Source: Roseobacter sp. (GTDB taxonomy: Bacteria; Pseudomonadota; Alphaproteobacteria; Rhodobacterales; Rhodobacteraceae). From it: a stretch of 39,216 nt of DNA. Shown one piece after another: positions 18,237-25,980 of the stretch. Position numbers and translations under genes: made by a program. The DNA is taken from the NCBI GenBank assembly GCA_024636425.1, contig JAGXHB010000205.1, forward strand, positions 1 to 39,216, written 5' to 3'. Below the pieces are notes generated by a model that searched no databases, was not told the DNA's origin, and saw only the letters and a program-made list of their open reading frames with translations. The first letter of the stretch is position 1; each line of letters begins with the position of its first letter.

Positions 18237-19139
18237 ATGTCTTATATCGAAAGCCTCAGAGTCTTTGTCCGTGTGGTCGAACTGGGCAGCATCACGTCAG
18301 GCGGGCGCGACTTGCGGCTGACCCCGGCTGTGGCCAGCAAGCGTATCAAGGAATTGGAAAAACATCTGGGCGTGCGTCTGTTCAACCGTACCACACGGTC
18401 GCTGTCACCCACCGAAGTCGGTCATGTATTCTATGACGAGGCGAAATCGGTTCTGGGCGCGCTCAACACCGCCGAGGCCAAGGTCGCCAACTATTCCGCC
18501 CAACCGCGCGGCACCATACAGATCACCGCACCGCTGGGGGCCGGCCGTCGTCTGATTGCGCCGCTTGTGCCGCGATTTGTCGATGCCTTTCCCGACACGC
18601 GAGTGCGAATGCGGCTTTCGGATCGCAAGGTGGACATACTGGCCGACGGTCTGGACATCGCTTTTTTCATCGGCACGCCGGGCGATTCAAACATGAAGCT
18701 GCGCAAAATTGCCGATTGCACCCGTGTCCTGTGCGCTGCGCCGCGCTATCTGGCGCAACAGGGTACGCCGCAGCGCCCCGATGATCTGATGGATCACAAC
18801 TGCCTGTTGCTGCGCTACCCCCGCTCGCCCGAATATTTCTGGACGCTCAACACCACCCACGGCCCGCGCAAGCTGGAGGTGGCGGGGAAATACGATGCTG
18901 ATGACGGTGATGTGCTGACCGATTGGGCGCTGGCCGGGCGCGGGATCGTGAACAAGCCGCGCTTTGACGTGGCTAGGCATCTGGCGCAGGGCGATCTGGT
19001 GGAGGTGCTGCCCGATACGCCGCCGGTGCCTACGATCCTTGGGTGTTTGTATCCGCATAAGAAGTTGCAGGACCCGAAGGTGCGGTTCTTCATGGATTTC
19101 GTGGTGAAACATTGCGAAGGGCTGTTGCCTGCCGCTTAG
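18237..19139 (+). CDS. LysR-family transcriptional regulator, divergent from xdhA
   Basis: MSYIESLRVFVRVVELGSITSGGRDLRLTPAVASKRIKELEKHLGVRLFNRTTRSLSPTEVG (LysR HTH). Confidence 0.9.
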   Translation: MSYIESLRVFVRVVELGSITSGGRDLRLTPAVASKRIKELEKHLGVRLFNRTTRSLSPTEVGHVFYDEAKSVLGALNTAEAKVANYSAQPRGTIQITAPLGAGRRLIAPLVPRFVDAFPDTRVRMRLSDRKVDILADGLDIAFFIGTPGDSNMKLRKIADCTRVLCAAPRYLAQQGTPQRPDDLMDHNCLLLRYPRSPEYFWTLNTTHGPRKLEVAGKYDADDGDVLTDWALAGRGIVNKPRFDVARHLAQGDLVEVLPDTPPVPTILGCLYPHKKLQDPKVRFFMDFVVKHCEGLLPAA

Positions 19140-19294
19140 TCAGCTGGTTGTAGATTGCTCAGCCAGGGTCGGGTTTGAACCCTTTTGTAACCTTGCCACA
19201 AAGGGCAGAACCCGAAAGCAGGCGGGCACTGAGACGCATGTCAGTGACACGTTATCTCCAATCCTTGGCGTGTGGATCATGGACCGCAGCCCGC

Positions 19295-20527
19295 TTAATC
19301 CGCTGACGCCGCCCGCACCCAAGCGACAATCTGGCGGCGGGCGTTTTCGTCCATCTGCACCGCGTTCGGCGGCGGCATCGCGTGGCTTAGCCCCGCCTGC
19401 ATGTAGATCTGCGATGCATGGCGCACCACATCGCTTTTTGTTTCCAGCAGCACGCCCTTTGGCGGCCATTGCAGCCCTTCCCACACCGGCTCGCGGGCAT
19501 GGCACATCGAACAGTTGGAGATCACCACGTCATAGGCCGCATCGAACCCCTCTGCCGACGCGAACCGCAGTTCGGTCGCAGTCAGGGGTCGCGCCTCGGC
19601 CTCTTCATAGGTGTCGTTCATCGACGCCGTAGACAGCCAAGCGATCAGGATGAACAGGATCACTGTCATCGCCCACGTCCAGTGCGGCCCCTTACCGGTC
19701 GCGTGCATGGTGTTGAAATAATGCCGAATCGTGACGCCGGTCAGGAACACAAGACTGGCGATGATCCAACTGTATTCGGTCGCAAACGACAGCGGGTAAT
19801 GCGTCGAGAGCATCAGGAACACCACCGGCAGTGTCAGATAGTTGTTGTGGGTCGACCGCAACTTGGCGATATTGCCGTACTTGGGATCTGGCGTGCGCCC
19901 TTCTTGCAGGTCTTTAACCACGATCCGTTGGTTCGGCATGATGATGAAAAACACGTTGGCCGTCATGATCGTGGCCGTAAACGCACCCAGATGCAGCAGT
20001 GCGGCACGGCCCGTGAAAATCTGGTTATATCCCCACGACATCACCGCTAAGATCACGAACAGCAGCAACATCAGAAAAGTGGGCGTCTCGCCCAGTCTCG
20101 ATTTGCACATCAGGTCGTACAAGATCCAGCCAATCGTCAGCGACCCACCTGAAATCAGGATGCCCTGCCACAGCAACAGGTCTGCCTTGGTCGGGTCCAG
20201 CAGGAACAACTCGCCGCCGACCCAATAGACGATCATCAACAGCGCCGCCCCCGACACCCATGTGATGTAGCTCTGCCATTTGTGCCAGATCAGATGCTCG
20301 GGCATGTTCTCTGGTGCCACTAGATATTTCTGGATGTGATAAAACCCGCCGCCGTGCACCTGCCATTCTTCTCCATTCACGCCGTAAGGCATGTTCGGTG
20401 CTTTCTTCAGCCCTAGATCCAGCGCGATGAAAAAGAACGACGCGCCGATCCATGCCATCGCGGTGACCACATGCAACCAACGGACGGCGAATGCGGCCCA
20501 ATCCCACAAGACAGCCAGATCATACAT
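19295..20527 (-). CDS. puuD: urate hydroxylase PuuD (membrane domain plus C-terminal cytochrome c)
   Basis: N-terminal multi-TM region (WLHVVTAMAWIGASFFFIALDLGLK) and C-terminal haem motif NCSMCHAREPVWEGLQWPPKGVLLE, the PuuD architecture. Confidence 0.92.
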   Translation of the reverse strand: MYDLAVLWDWAAFAVRWLHVVTAMAWIGASFFFIALDLGLKKAPNMPYGVNGEEWQVHGGGFYHIQKYLVAPENMPEHLIWHKWQSYITWVSGAALLMIVYWVGGELFLLDPTKADLLLWQGILISGGSLTIGWILYDLMCKSRLGETPTFLMLLLFVILAVMSWGYNQIFTGRAALLHLGAFTATIMTANVFFIIMPNQRIVVKDLQEGRTPDPKYGNIAKLRSTHNNYLTLPVVFLMLSTHYPLSFATEYSWIIASLVFLTGVTIRHYFNTMHATGKGPHWTWAMTVILFILIAWLSTASMNDTYEEAEARPLTATELRFASAEGFDAAYDVVISNCSMCHAREPVWEGLQWPPKGVLLETKSDVVRHASQIYMQAGLSHAMPPPNAVQMDENARRQIVAWVRAASAD

Positions 20528-20627
20528 GGCGGTTCTCCCTAAAATTCTTTGTCACGCCACTCTAGGCGCTTGCACATTCTTCTGCTATTGAAGCAAAAGG
20601 CCAAGCAGCATCAAAAAAAACAGAACA

Positions 20628-21545
20628 ATGTCATATCTTGATAACATCCGTACCTTTGTGCGTGTCTACGAATTGGGCAGCATGTCCGCAGCGGGGCGCG
20701 ATTTGCGCATTTCTCCGGCAGTGACCTCGTCGCGAATTTCCCAGCTTGAGGATCATCTGAGCGTGCGCCTGTTCCAGCGCACCACGCGCAGCCTGACTCC
20801 GACCGAACAGGGCAAGGCGTTTTACAGCGGCGCCCGCCAAATACTGGAAGCTGTCGACAACGCTGAGGCGCAGGTGGTCTCGATAACCGACAACCCCAAG
20901 GGCGCGTTGTTCGTGGCGGCTCCCCTGGGGGTGGGCCGTCGCCTGATCGCGCCACAGGTGCCTGCGTTCCTCAAAGCCTACCCCGAGGTGTCGGTGCGCC
21001 TCCGCCTGACCGACCGCAAGGTGGACCTGACCACCGAAGGGCTGGATCTGGCTTTCTTCCTCGGCCAGCCCGAAGACAGTAACCTGCGCATCCGCAAGAT
21101 TGCCGATGTCGAACGAGTTCTGTGCGCGGCCCCTGAATACATCGCCGCGCGCGGCAATCCCGCGTCGGGCGAGGCGCTGGTGACGGACCGTCACGAATGC
21201 CTGAACCTGCGGTTTCCCGGCGCGCCCGAATTCCAATGGCGGCTGATGACGCCCGAGGGGCCAAAACGCTTTGCCGTCATGGGCCGCTCCGAATCCGACG
21301 ACGGCGACGTGCTGATCGACTGGGCGCTGGCCGGCCACGGGATCGTACTGAAACCGATCTTCGAGGTCGCCGACCACCTTCGCGCCGGGCGGTTGGTGCC
21401 AGTGGCCACGCAAACCCCGCCCGAGCCGATCCAGATGGCGTGCCTGTTCACCCACCGGAAAGGGCAGGACCCCAAAACGCGCCTGTTCATGGATTTCGTC
21501 ATCGACCGCATCAGCAAGGACGTGCGCGACAGCGGGATGCTTTAG
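20628..21545 (+). CDS. LysR-family transcriptional regulator, divergent from puuD
   Basis: MSYLDNIRTFVRVYELGSMSAAGRDLRISPAVTSSRISQLEDHLSVRLFQRTTRSLTPTEQG; close paralogue of the regulator at 18237. Confidence 0.9.
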   Translation: MSYLDNIRTFVRVYELGSMSAAGRDLRISPAVTSSRISQLEDHLSVRLFQRTTRSLTPTEQGKAFYSGARQILEAVDNAEAQVVSITDNPKGALFVAAPLGVGRRLIAPQVPAFLKAYPEVSVRLRLTDRKVDLTTEGLDLAFFLGQPEDSNLRIRKIADVERVLCAAPEYIAARGNPASGEALVTDRHECLNLRFPGAPEFQWRLMTPEGPKRFAVMGRSESDDGDVLIDWALAGHGIVLKPIFEVADHLRAGRLVPVATQTPPEPIQMACLFTHRKGQDPKTRLFMDFVIDRISKDVRDSGML

Positions 21546-21672
21546 AGATGGGCGGTGTTGGTGCCCAGAGTGACCTGACCGAAGGGCAGCGCACCTTGTG
21601 TCAAGACTTCGGTGTGTGAAGATAGCGTTGGTTGCATGTGACGAACGGCAGTTTTGAGTCTTATCGACCTGA

Positions 21673-22026
21673 TTAACGCGGATGAGATAGGATGTTGAGA
21701 AGCTGCCCAGTCGGATCGAACAGGTAGAAGCGGCGGACGCCCCAAGGTTCATCGGTCAGCTCATACTCGATTGTGTGACCAAGGCTATTGGCGCGTTGGT
21801 AAACTGCATCCACATCCTCGACCCCGATCGAGAGATCAGGAACCGCAGTTCCCGAGCCGCCCTCCATGGCTATGCTGATCTGTGTTTGCGCAGCTTGGCC
21901 AGATGCAAGGGTGACAATCCATCCGTGATCCATCACCACATCCAACTCAAAAAGTTCTGCATAGAATTTGCTGACTTCCTCGACTGACGTTGCCGCGATA
22001 TTTGAAACGATACGGATCACAGTCAT
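21673..22026 (-). CDS. VOC (glyoxalase/dioxygenase-fold) family protein
   Basis: NIAATSVEEVSKFYAELFELDVVMDHGWIVTLAS...DEPWGVRRFYLFDPTGQLLNIL. Confidence 0.8.
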   Translation of the reverse strand: MTVIRIVSNIAATSVEEVSKFYAELFELDVVMDHGWIVTLASGQAAQTQISIAMEGGSGTAVPDLSIGVEDVDAVYQRANSLGHTIEYELTDEPWGVRRFYLFDPTGQLLNILSHPR

Positions 22027-22118
22027 TTGCGCGTCCCCTTTTTCAACAAACGCTATTACCGAGTTCTAACAGTGTCTGCTTCGTCTGCATACCCAGCCAT
22101 GCCGCCGGTCCCCCAGAC

Positions 22119-22472
22119 CTAACTTCCCCGATAGGTCGCATACCCGAACGGCGAAAGCAGCAGCGGCACATGGTAATGCATCGCTTCCGACATCCCGAAC
22201 CTCAGCGGGATCACGTCCAGAAAGCGCGGCGCTTCCGGTGGGGTGCCGCAAGCGTCCAGATAGTCGCCAGCGTGAAACATCAGCTCGTATGTGCAAAGCC
22301 GAAACTGATCGGCGGGCAAAATCTGGGCATCCGTGCGCCCGTCCGTGTTAGTCTCAAGCGTGGTCAGATGCACCCGCACCTTACCCTCGATGCGATACAG
22401 ATCAATCCGCAATCCCGCTGCAGGGCATCCCCGGGCCGTGTCCAGAACATGGGTTGTCAAATAGCCGGTCAT
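22119..22472 (-). CDS. uraH: 5-hydroxyisourate hydrolase
   Basis: [26 protein letters not shown] ... [18 protein letters not shown]-type C-terminus (here [19 protein letters not shown]), transthyretin-like HIUase; 117 aa from 22472. Confidence 0.95.
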   Translation of the reverse strand: MTGYLTTHVLDTARGCPAAGLRIDLYRIEGKVRVHLTTLETNTDGRTDAQILPADQFRLCTYELMFHAGDYLDACGTPPEAPRFLDVIPLRFGMSEAMHYHVPLLLSPFGYATYRGS

Positions 22473-22624
22473 CGAATGTCCTCCTGTACGCCGTGGGGGC
22501 ATATAGACAGAGGGCACAGCCCCCCGCAAAGCTCCGGGCTCAAGAGGCTGTTTCTGGCATTTTTTGATAATCCCAGCGATTGTTTTGGATTACAGGGGTG
22601 TGGACTCGACTAAAGGAGACCACC

Positions 22625-24037
22625 ATGAACCGCTATCCCCGAGACATGACCGGCCATGGTGCCACCCCGCCTGCGGCCAACTGGCCCAATGGCGCGAAGA
22701 TCGCCGTTCAGATCGTGCTGAACTATGAAGAGGGCGGCGAGAACAACATCCTGCATGGTGATGCCGCCTCGGAGGCGTTCCTGTCCGAGATCACCGGCGC
22801 GCAGCCATGGGTCGGACAGCGGCACTGGAACATGGAATCCCTCTATGAATATGGATCGCGCGTCGGGTTCTGGCGTCTGCACCGCATGATGGCTGACCTG
22901 CCCATTACCGTCTACGGCGTTGCCACCGCCTTGGCCCGTGCGCCAAAACAGGTCAAGGCGATGCAGTCAGCAGGTTGGGAAATCGCCAGCCACGGCCTGA
23001 AATGGGTCGAAAACAAGGACACGCCCGAAGACGAAGAGCGTGCCCAGATCGCCGAAGCCATCCGCCTGCATACCGAGGTCACTGGCACCCCGCCGCGCGG
23101 CTGGTACTTGGGGCGCTGTTCGATGAACACCAACCGTCTGGCTGCCGAGACGGGCCAGTTTGCCTATCTGGCCGACAGCTATTCCGACGAGCTGCCCTAT
23201 TGGGAACGCTTCAACGGTCGCGACCAACTGATGGTGCCCTATACCATGGACTGCAACGATATGCGCTTTGGGATTCAGGCGGGCTTTACCACCGGTGACC
23301 AGTTCGAAAGCTATCTGAAGGTCAGCTTTGACATGCTTTATGCAGAGGGCGAGGAAGGCGCGCCCAAGATGCTGTCGATCGGCCTGCACTGCCGAATCGC
23401 GGGTCGTCCCGGGCGGGCTGCGGCGCTGAAACGGGCGCTGGAGTACATGAAATCCCACGAGGGCGTCTGGTTTGCCAGCCGACTGGAGATTGCCGAACAT
23501 TGGGCTCGAAACTACCCTGCCCCGACGGCACAGCGCCCCTCGGACATGGACCGCGATACATTTGTGCAGGCGTTCGGTGGCATCTTTGAACACAGCCCCT
23601 GGATCGCCGAGCGCGCGCACGCGCTGGAACTGGGCCGCACCCACGACACCGCGCAGGGCATACATCAGGCGCTGGCCCGCGTATTCCGCACCGCAACGGC
23701 ACAGCAACGTCTGGACGTGCTGACCGCCCATCCCGATCTCGCCGGCAAGCTGGCGACGACACACCGTCTGACGGCAGAGTCTACCGCCGAACAGGCCTCG
23801 GTCGGGCTAGACGCGCTGACAGATGCGGAACGCGCCCAATTCATCAAAATGAACGATGCCTACACCGCCAGATTTGGCTTTCCCTTCATTGTCGCCGTAC
23901 GCGACAACACCAAAGCGTCGATCAAGAACGCCTTTGCCCGCCGTCTCAACAACGATCGCGACACCGAATTTGCCGAGGCCTGCGCACAGGTCGAACGCAT
24001 CGCGGAACTGCGCCTGATCGAGAAGTTTGGCGGATGA
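22625..24037 (+). CDS. puuE: bifunctional allantoinase (PuuE-type) / OHCU decarboxylase fusion
   Basis: N-terminal polysaccharide-deacetylase-like PuuE (RYPRDMTGHGATPPAANWPNGAKIAVQIVLNYEEGGENNILHGD) fused to a UraD-like C-terminal domain (FVQAFGGIFEHSPWIAERA...AHPDLAGKL...FGFPFIVAVRDNTKASIKNAFARRL). Confidence 0.9.
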   Translation: MNRYPRDMTGHGATPPAANWPNGAKIAVQIVLNYEEGGENNILHGDAASEAFLSEITGAQPWVGQRHWNMESLYEYGSRVGFWRLHRMMADLPITVYGVATALARAPKQVKAMQSAGWEIASHGLKWVENKDTPEDEERAQIAEAIRLHTEVTGTPPRGWYLGRCSMNTNRLAAETGQFAYLADSYSDELPYWERFNGRDQLMVPYTMDCNDMRFGIQAGFTTGDQFESYLKVSFDMLYAEGEEGAPKMLSIGLHCRIAGRPGRAAALKRALEYMKSHEGVWFASRLEIAEHWARNYPAPTAQRPSDMDRDTFVQAFGGIFEHSPWIAERAHALELGRTHDTAQGIHQALARVFRTATAQQRLDVLTAHPDLAGKLATTHRLTAESTAEQASVGLDALTDAERAQFIKMNDAYTARFGFPFIVAVRDNTKASIKNAFARRLNNDRDTEFAEACAQVERIAELRLIEKFGG

Positions 24038-24522
24038 CCCGGATTCTGAAACTCACCCCGCTGGTGACGGGCGCGTTTGCCCCTTTCGGGGATGTCCTTG
24101 ATATCTCGGGCACGCCGGACAAGATCATCAATCAGGGCCTCTGCGACCGGCACCACGACCGCGCCTTGCTGGATTTCGGTGACGGGCGCGCGGGCATCAG
24201 CCTGTTCAGCGCCAAGCTGCGCCAGTTCCCGATCACGCTGGACCTGGTCGAACGTCACCCCGAAGGTAGCCAGGCCTTTATCCCGATGAGCCTCCATCCC
24301 TTTGTTGTGGTGGTTGCCCCCGATGAGGATGGCAAACCCGGCATGCCGCATGCCTTTGTGACGACGGCAGGACAAGCGATCAACCTGCATCGCGGCACAT
24401 GGCATGGCGTGCTCACACCGATTCACGCACCGGGCCTTTTCGCCGTCGTCGACCGCATCGGCACGGGCGCGAACCTTGACGAATACCGGTTCGAGACGCC
24501 TTACGAGATTCTCGAAGGCTGA
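24034..24522 (+). CDS. allA: ureidoglycolate lyase
   Basis: LTPLVTGAFAPFGDVLDI...HPEGSQAFIPMSLHPFVVVVAPDEDGKP...NLHRGTWHGVLTPI; overlaps the puuE stop by 4 nt. Confidence 0.92.
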   Translation: MTRILKLTPLVTGAFAPFGDVLDISGTPDKIINQGLCDRHHDRALLDFGDGRAGISLFSAKLRQFPITLDLVERHPEGSQAFIPMSLHPFVVVVAPDEDGKPGMPHAFVTTAGQAINLHRGTWHGVLTPIHAPGLFAVVDRIGTGANLDEYRFETPYEILEG

Positions 24523-24545
24523 CTGTCGCGTTGCCTTTAAATCGG

Positions 24546-24792
24546 TTCTTCCTTGGTTCGATTGGCGCCATGAAGGCGTTTCTTTTGCAAAAAAGGCAGA
24601 GACGCCTTCTTGAGTTTCCTCTTTCTTCCAGCAGTCTGCGAGTGCGTTGGCAGAATAATCGGCCGCGTCCACAGGATCAGTCCCCGCAAGTGCGCGGCAC
24701 AGGGACTTGGCCCGCGCGACAGCGCCGGGCGCGCAATTCAAAATTGTCAGAATTTCGTCTTCGACCACCGCATCAAGTTCCTCGGCATTCAT
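24546..24792 (-). pseudogene. C-terminal remnant of an enoyl-CoA hydratase/isomerase-family gene
   Basis: Reverse-strand peptide NAEELDAVVEDEILTILNCAPGAVARAKSLCRALAGTDPVDAADYSANALADCWKKEETQEGVSAFFAKETPSW, the typical crotonase C-terminus; no N-terminal two-thirds is present. Confidence 0.75.
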
Positions 24793-25077
24793 TGTATTTT
24801 AAATTGAAGTGCAACAGGGGATCCGGTTTCGAGCCTGCTGTAGAAGCTTGCTCGTTTGAGCCGCCTGGGTCATTTCGTCCCCGTGGCCGTTTTGAGTCCG
24901 TCGCGGTGGACGGTGGACTCAACCCTGAGTAGCTCAAATTCCTATAAGCATCTGAAATCACTATGATTGTTAACGCGACACCAGATCTGGTCTCTTCGAT
25001 TAAAAAACTTAACAGTTTTAGATGCTTATGTGATTTTTAGCACCTCAAGGACTCTGCGCAAAGCTGGAGGGGGCTTG

Positions 25078-25888
25078 GGGGTATTGCCAAGTTGTTGACG
25101 GGGTTTGCTAAAGGTATGTGGACCCCATGAATATTCCAATTGATTTGCCACGCCTGAAGGGCTTTCGTTATCCTCGTGAGATTATTGCTTACGCTGTTTG
25201 GGCGTACCACCGGTTAGCTCTGAGCACGGCTGATGTTGAAGACCTGTTGGCCGCGCGGAGCGTGATTGTCAGCCGAGAAGCGATCCGACTTTGGGTCAAT
25301 CGCTTTGGTCAACACTTTGCAAATTGCATTCGCCGGGATCGACCACGGCCGAACAACAAGTGGCACATGGATGAAGTCGTGATCACGATCCGTGGCAAGA
25401 AACATTGGCTGTGGCGTGCGATCGACGCGGATGGAGACGTCCTCGATATTCTCGTGCAAACACGCCGCAACGCCAAATCAGCAAAGCGCTTTTTACAAAG
25501 ATTAGTTTCACAGTTTGGCGAGCCGAGGGTGGTCATAACTGACAAGTTGCGTAGCTATATCAAGCCGGTTAAAACACTGACCCCGAACGCTTACCATCAC
25601 GCGCACAAGGGCTTGAACAACGCGATCGAAGTGTCGCACCGGCCGACACGTAAACGAGAGAAGATCTTCGGCAAATTCAAATCCCACCGGCAGGCCCATA
25701 GGTTTTTGGCCGCACATGACCAGATCAACTTGCTCTTCCGTCCCCGCCGCTATCAACTGAACGCAACTTCATACCGCCACGCCCGCTCCGATGCTTTCAG
25801 CCTCTGGGCAGATTACACCGCGGAAATGGTGGCATGATCCTGCCTATGCCAAGCTTCACAAGCTGATGCCAACAACTTGGCAATACCC
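25078..25888 (+). mobile_element. intact IS6-family insertion sequence (about 811 bp)
   Basis: 19-bp perfect terminal inverted repeats gggtattgccaagttgttg (25078-25096) and caacaacttggcaataccc (25870-25888) bracket an IS6-type transposase. No matching 8-bp target duplication (flanks ggggcttg and acgcagca). Confidence 0.92.
25118..25837 (+). CDS. IS6-family transposase
   Basis: 239 aa; FRYPREIIAYAVWAYHRLALSTADVEDLLAARSVIVSREAIRLWV...WHMDEVVITIRGKKHWLWRAIDADGDVLDILVQTRRNAKSAKRF...HKGLNNAIEVSHRPTRKRE, a complete DDE-type IS6 transposase. Confidence 0.95.
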   Translation: MDPMNIPIDLPRLKGFRYPREIIAYAVWAYHRLALSTADVEDLLAARSVIVSREAIRLWVNRFGQHFANCIRRDRPRPNNKWHMDEVVITIRGKKHWLWRAIDADGDVLDILVQTRRNAKSAKRFLQRLVSQFGEPRVVITDKLRSYIKPVKTLTPNAYHHAHKGLNNAIEVSHRPTRKREKIFGKFKSHRQAHRFLAAHDQINLLFRPRRYQLNATSYRHARSDAFSLWADYTAEMVA

Positions 25889-25942
25889 ACGCAGCACATT
25901 ACGGCCGATGCGGCCAAATCCATTGATGGCAACTTTCGTCAT
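25889..25942 (-). pseudogene. gap: 5' fragment of glyceraldehyde-3-phosphate dehydrogenase gene, truncated by IS6
   Basis: Reverse-strand ATG at 25942: MTKVAINGFGRIGRNVLR, the GAPDH N-terminus, then directly into the IS6 terminal repeat. Lies just downstream of the pyk stop. Confidence 0.85.
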
Positions 25943-25980
25943 GTCGTTTTTCCTTTTCATCTCGAAGGGTTTCAAGGGCG

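Noticed and set aside
19140-19200. tRNA-like string (agtcagctggtt...gggtttgaaccc) after the first LysR gene
   Set aside because: D-arm- and T-arm-like words are present, but no anticodon stem or acceptor pairing could be made; likely coincidence or LysR 3' tail.
24572-24609. GAAGGCGT...ACGCCTTC inverted repeat as allA terminator
   Set aside because: Both arms lie within the codons of the crotonase remnant and there is no T tract; no basis for a terminator call.
23860-24792. 310-aa minus-strand ORF
   Set aside because: Only its first ~80 codons resemble a protein family (crotonase C-terminus). The rest is antisense to allA and puuE, a high-GC shadow ORF.
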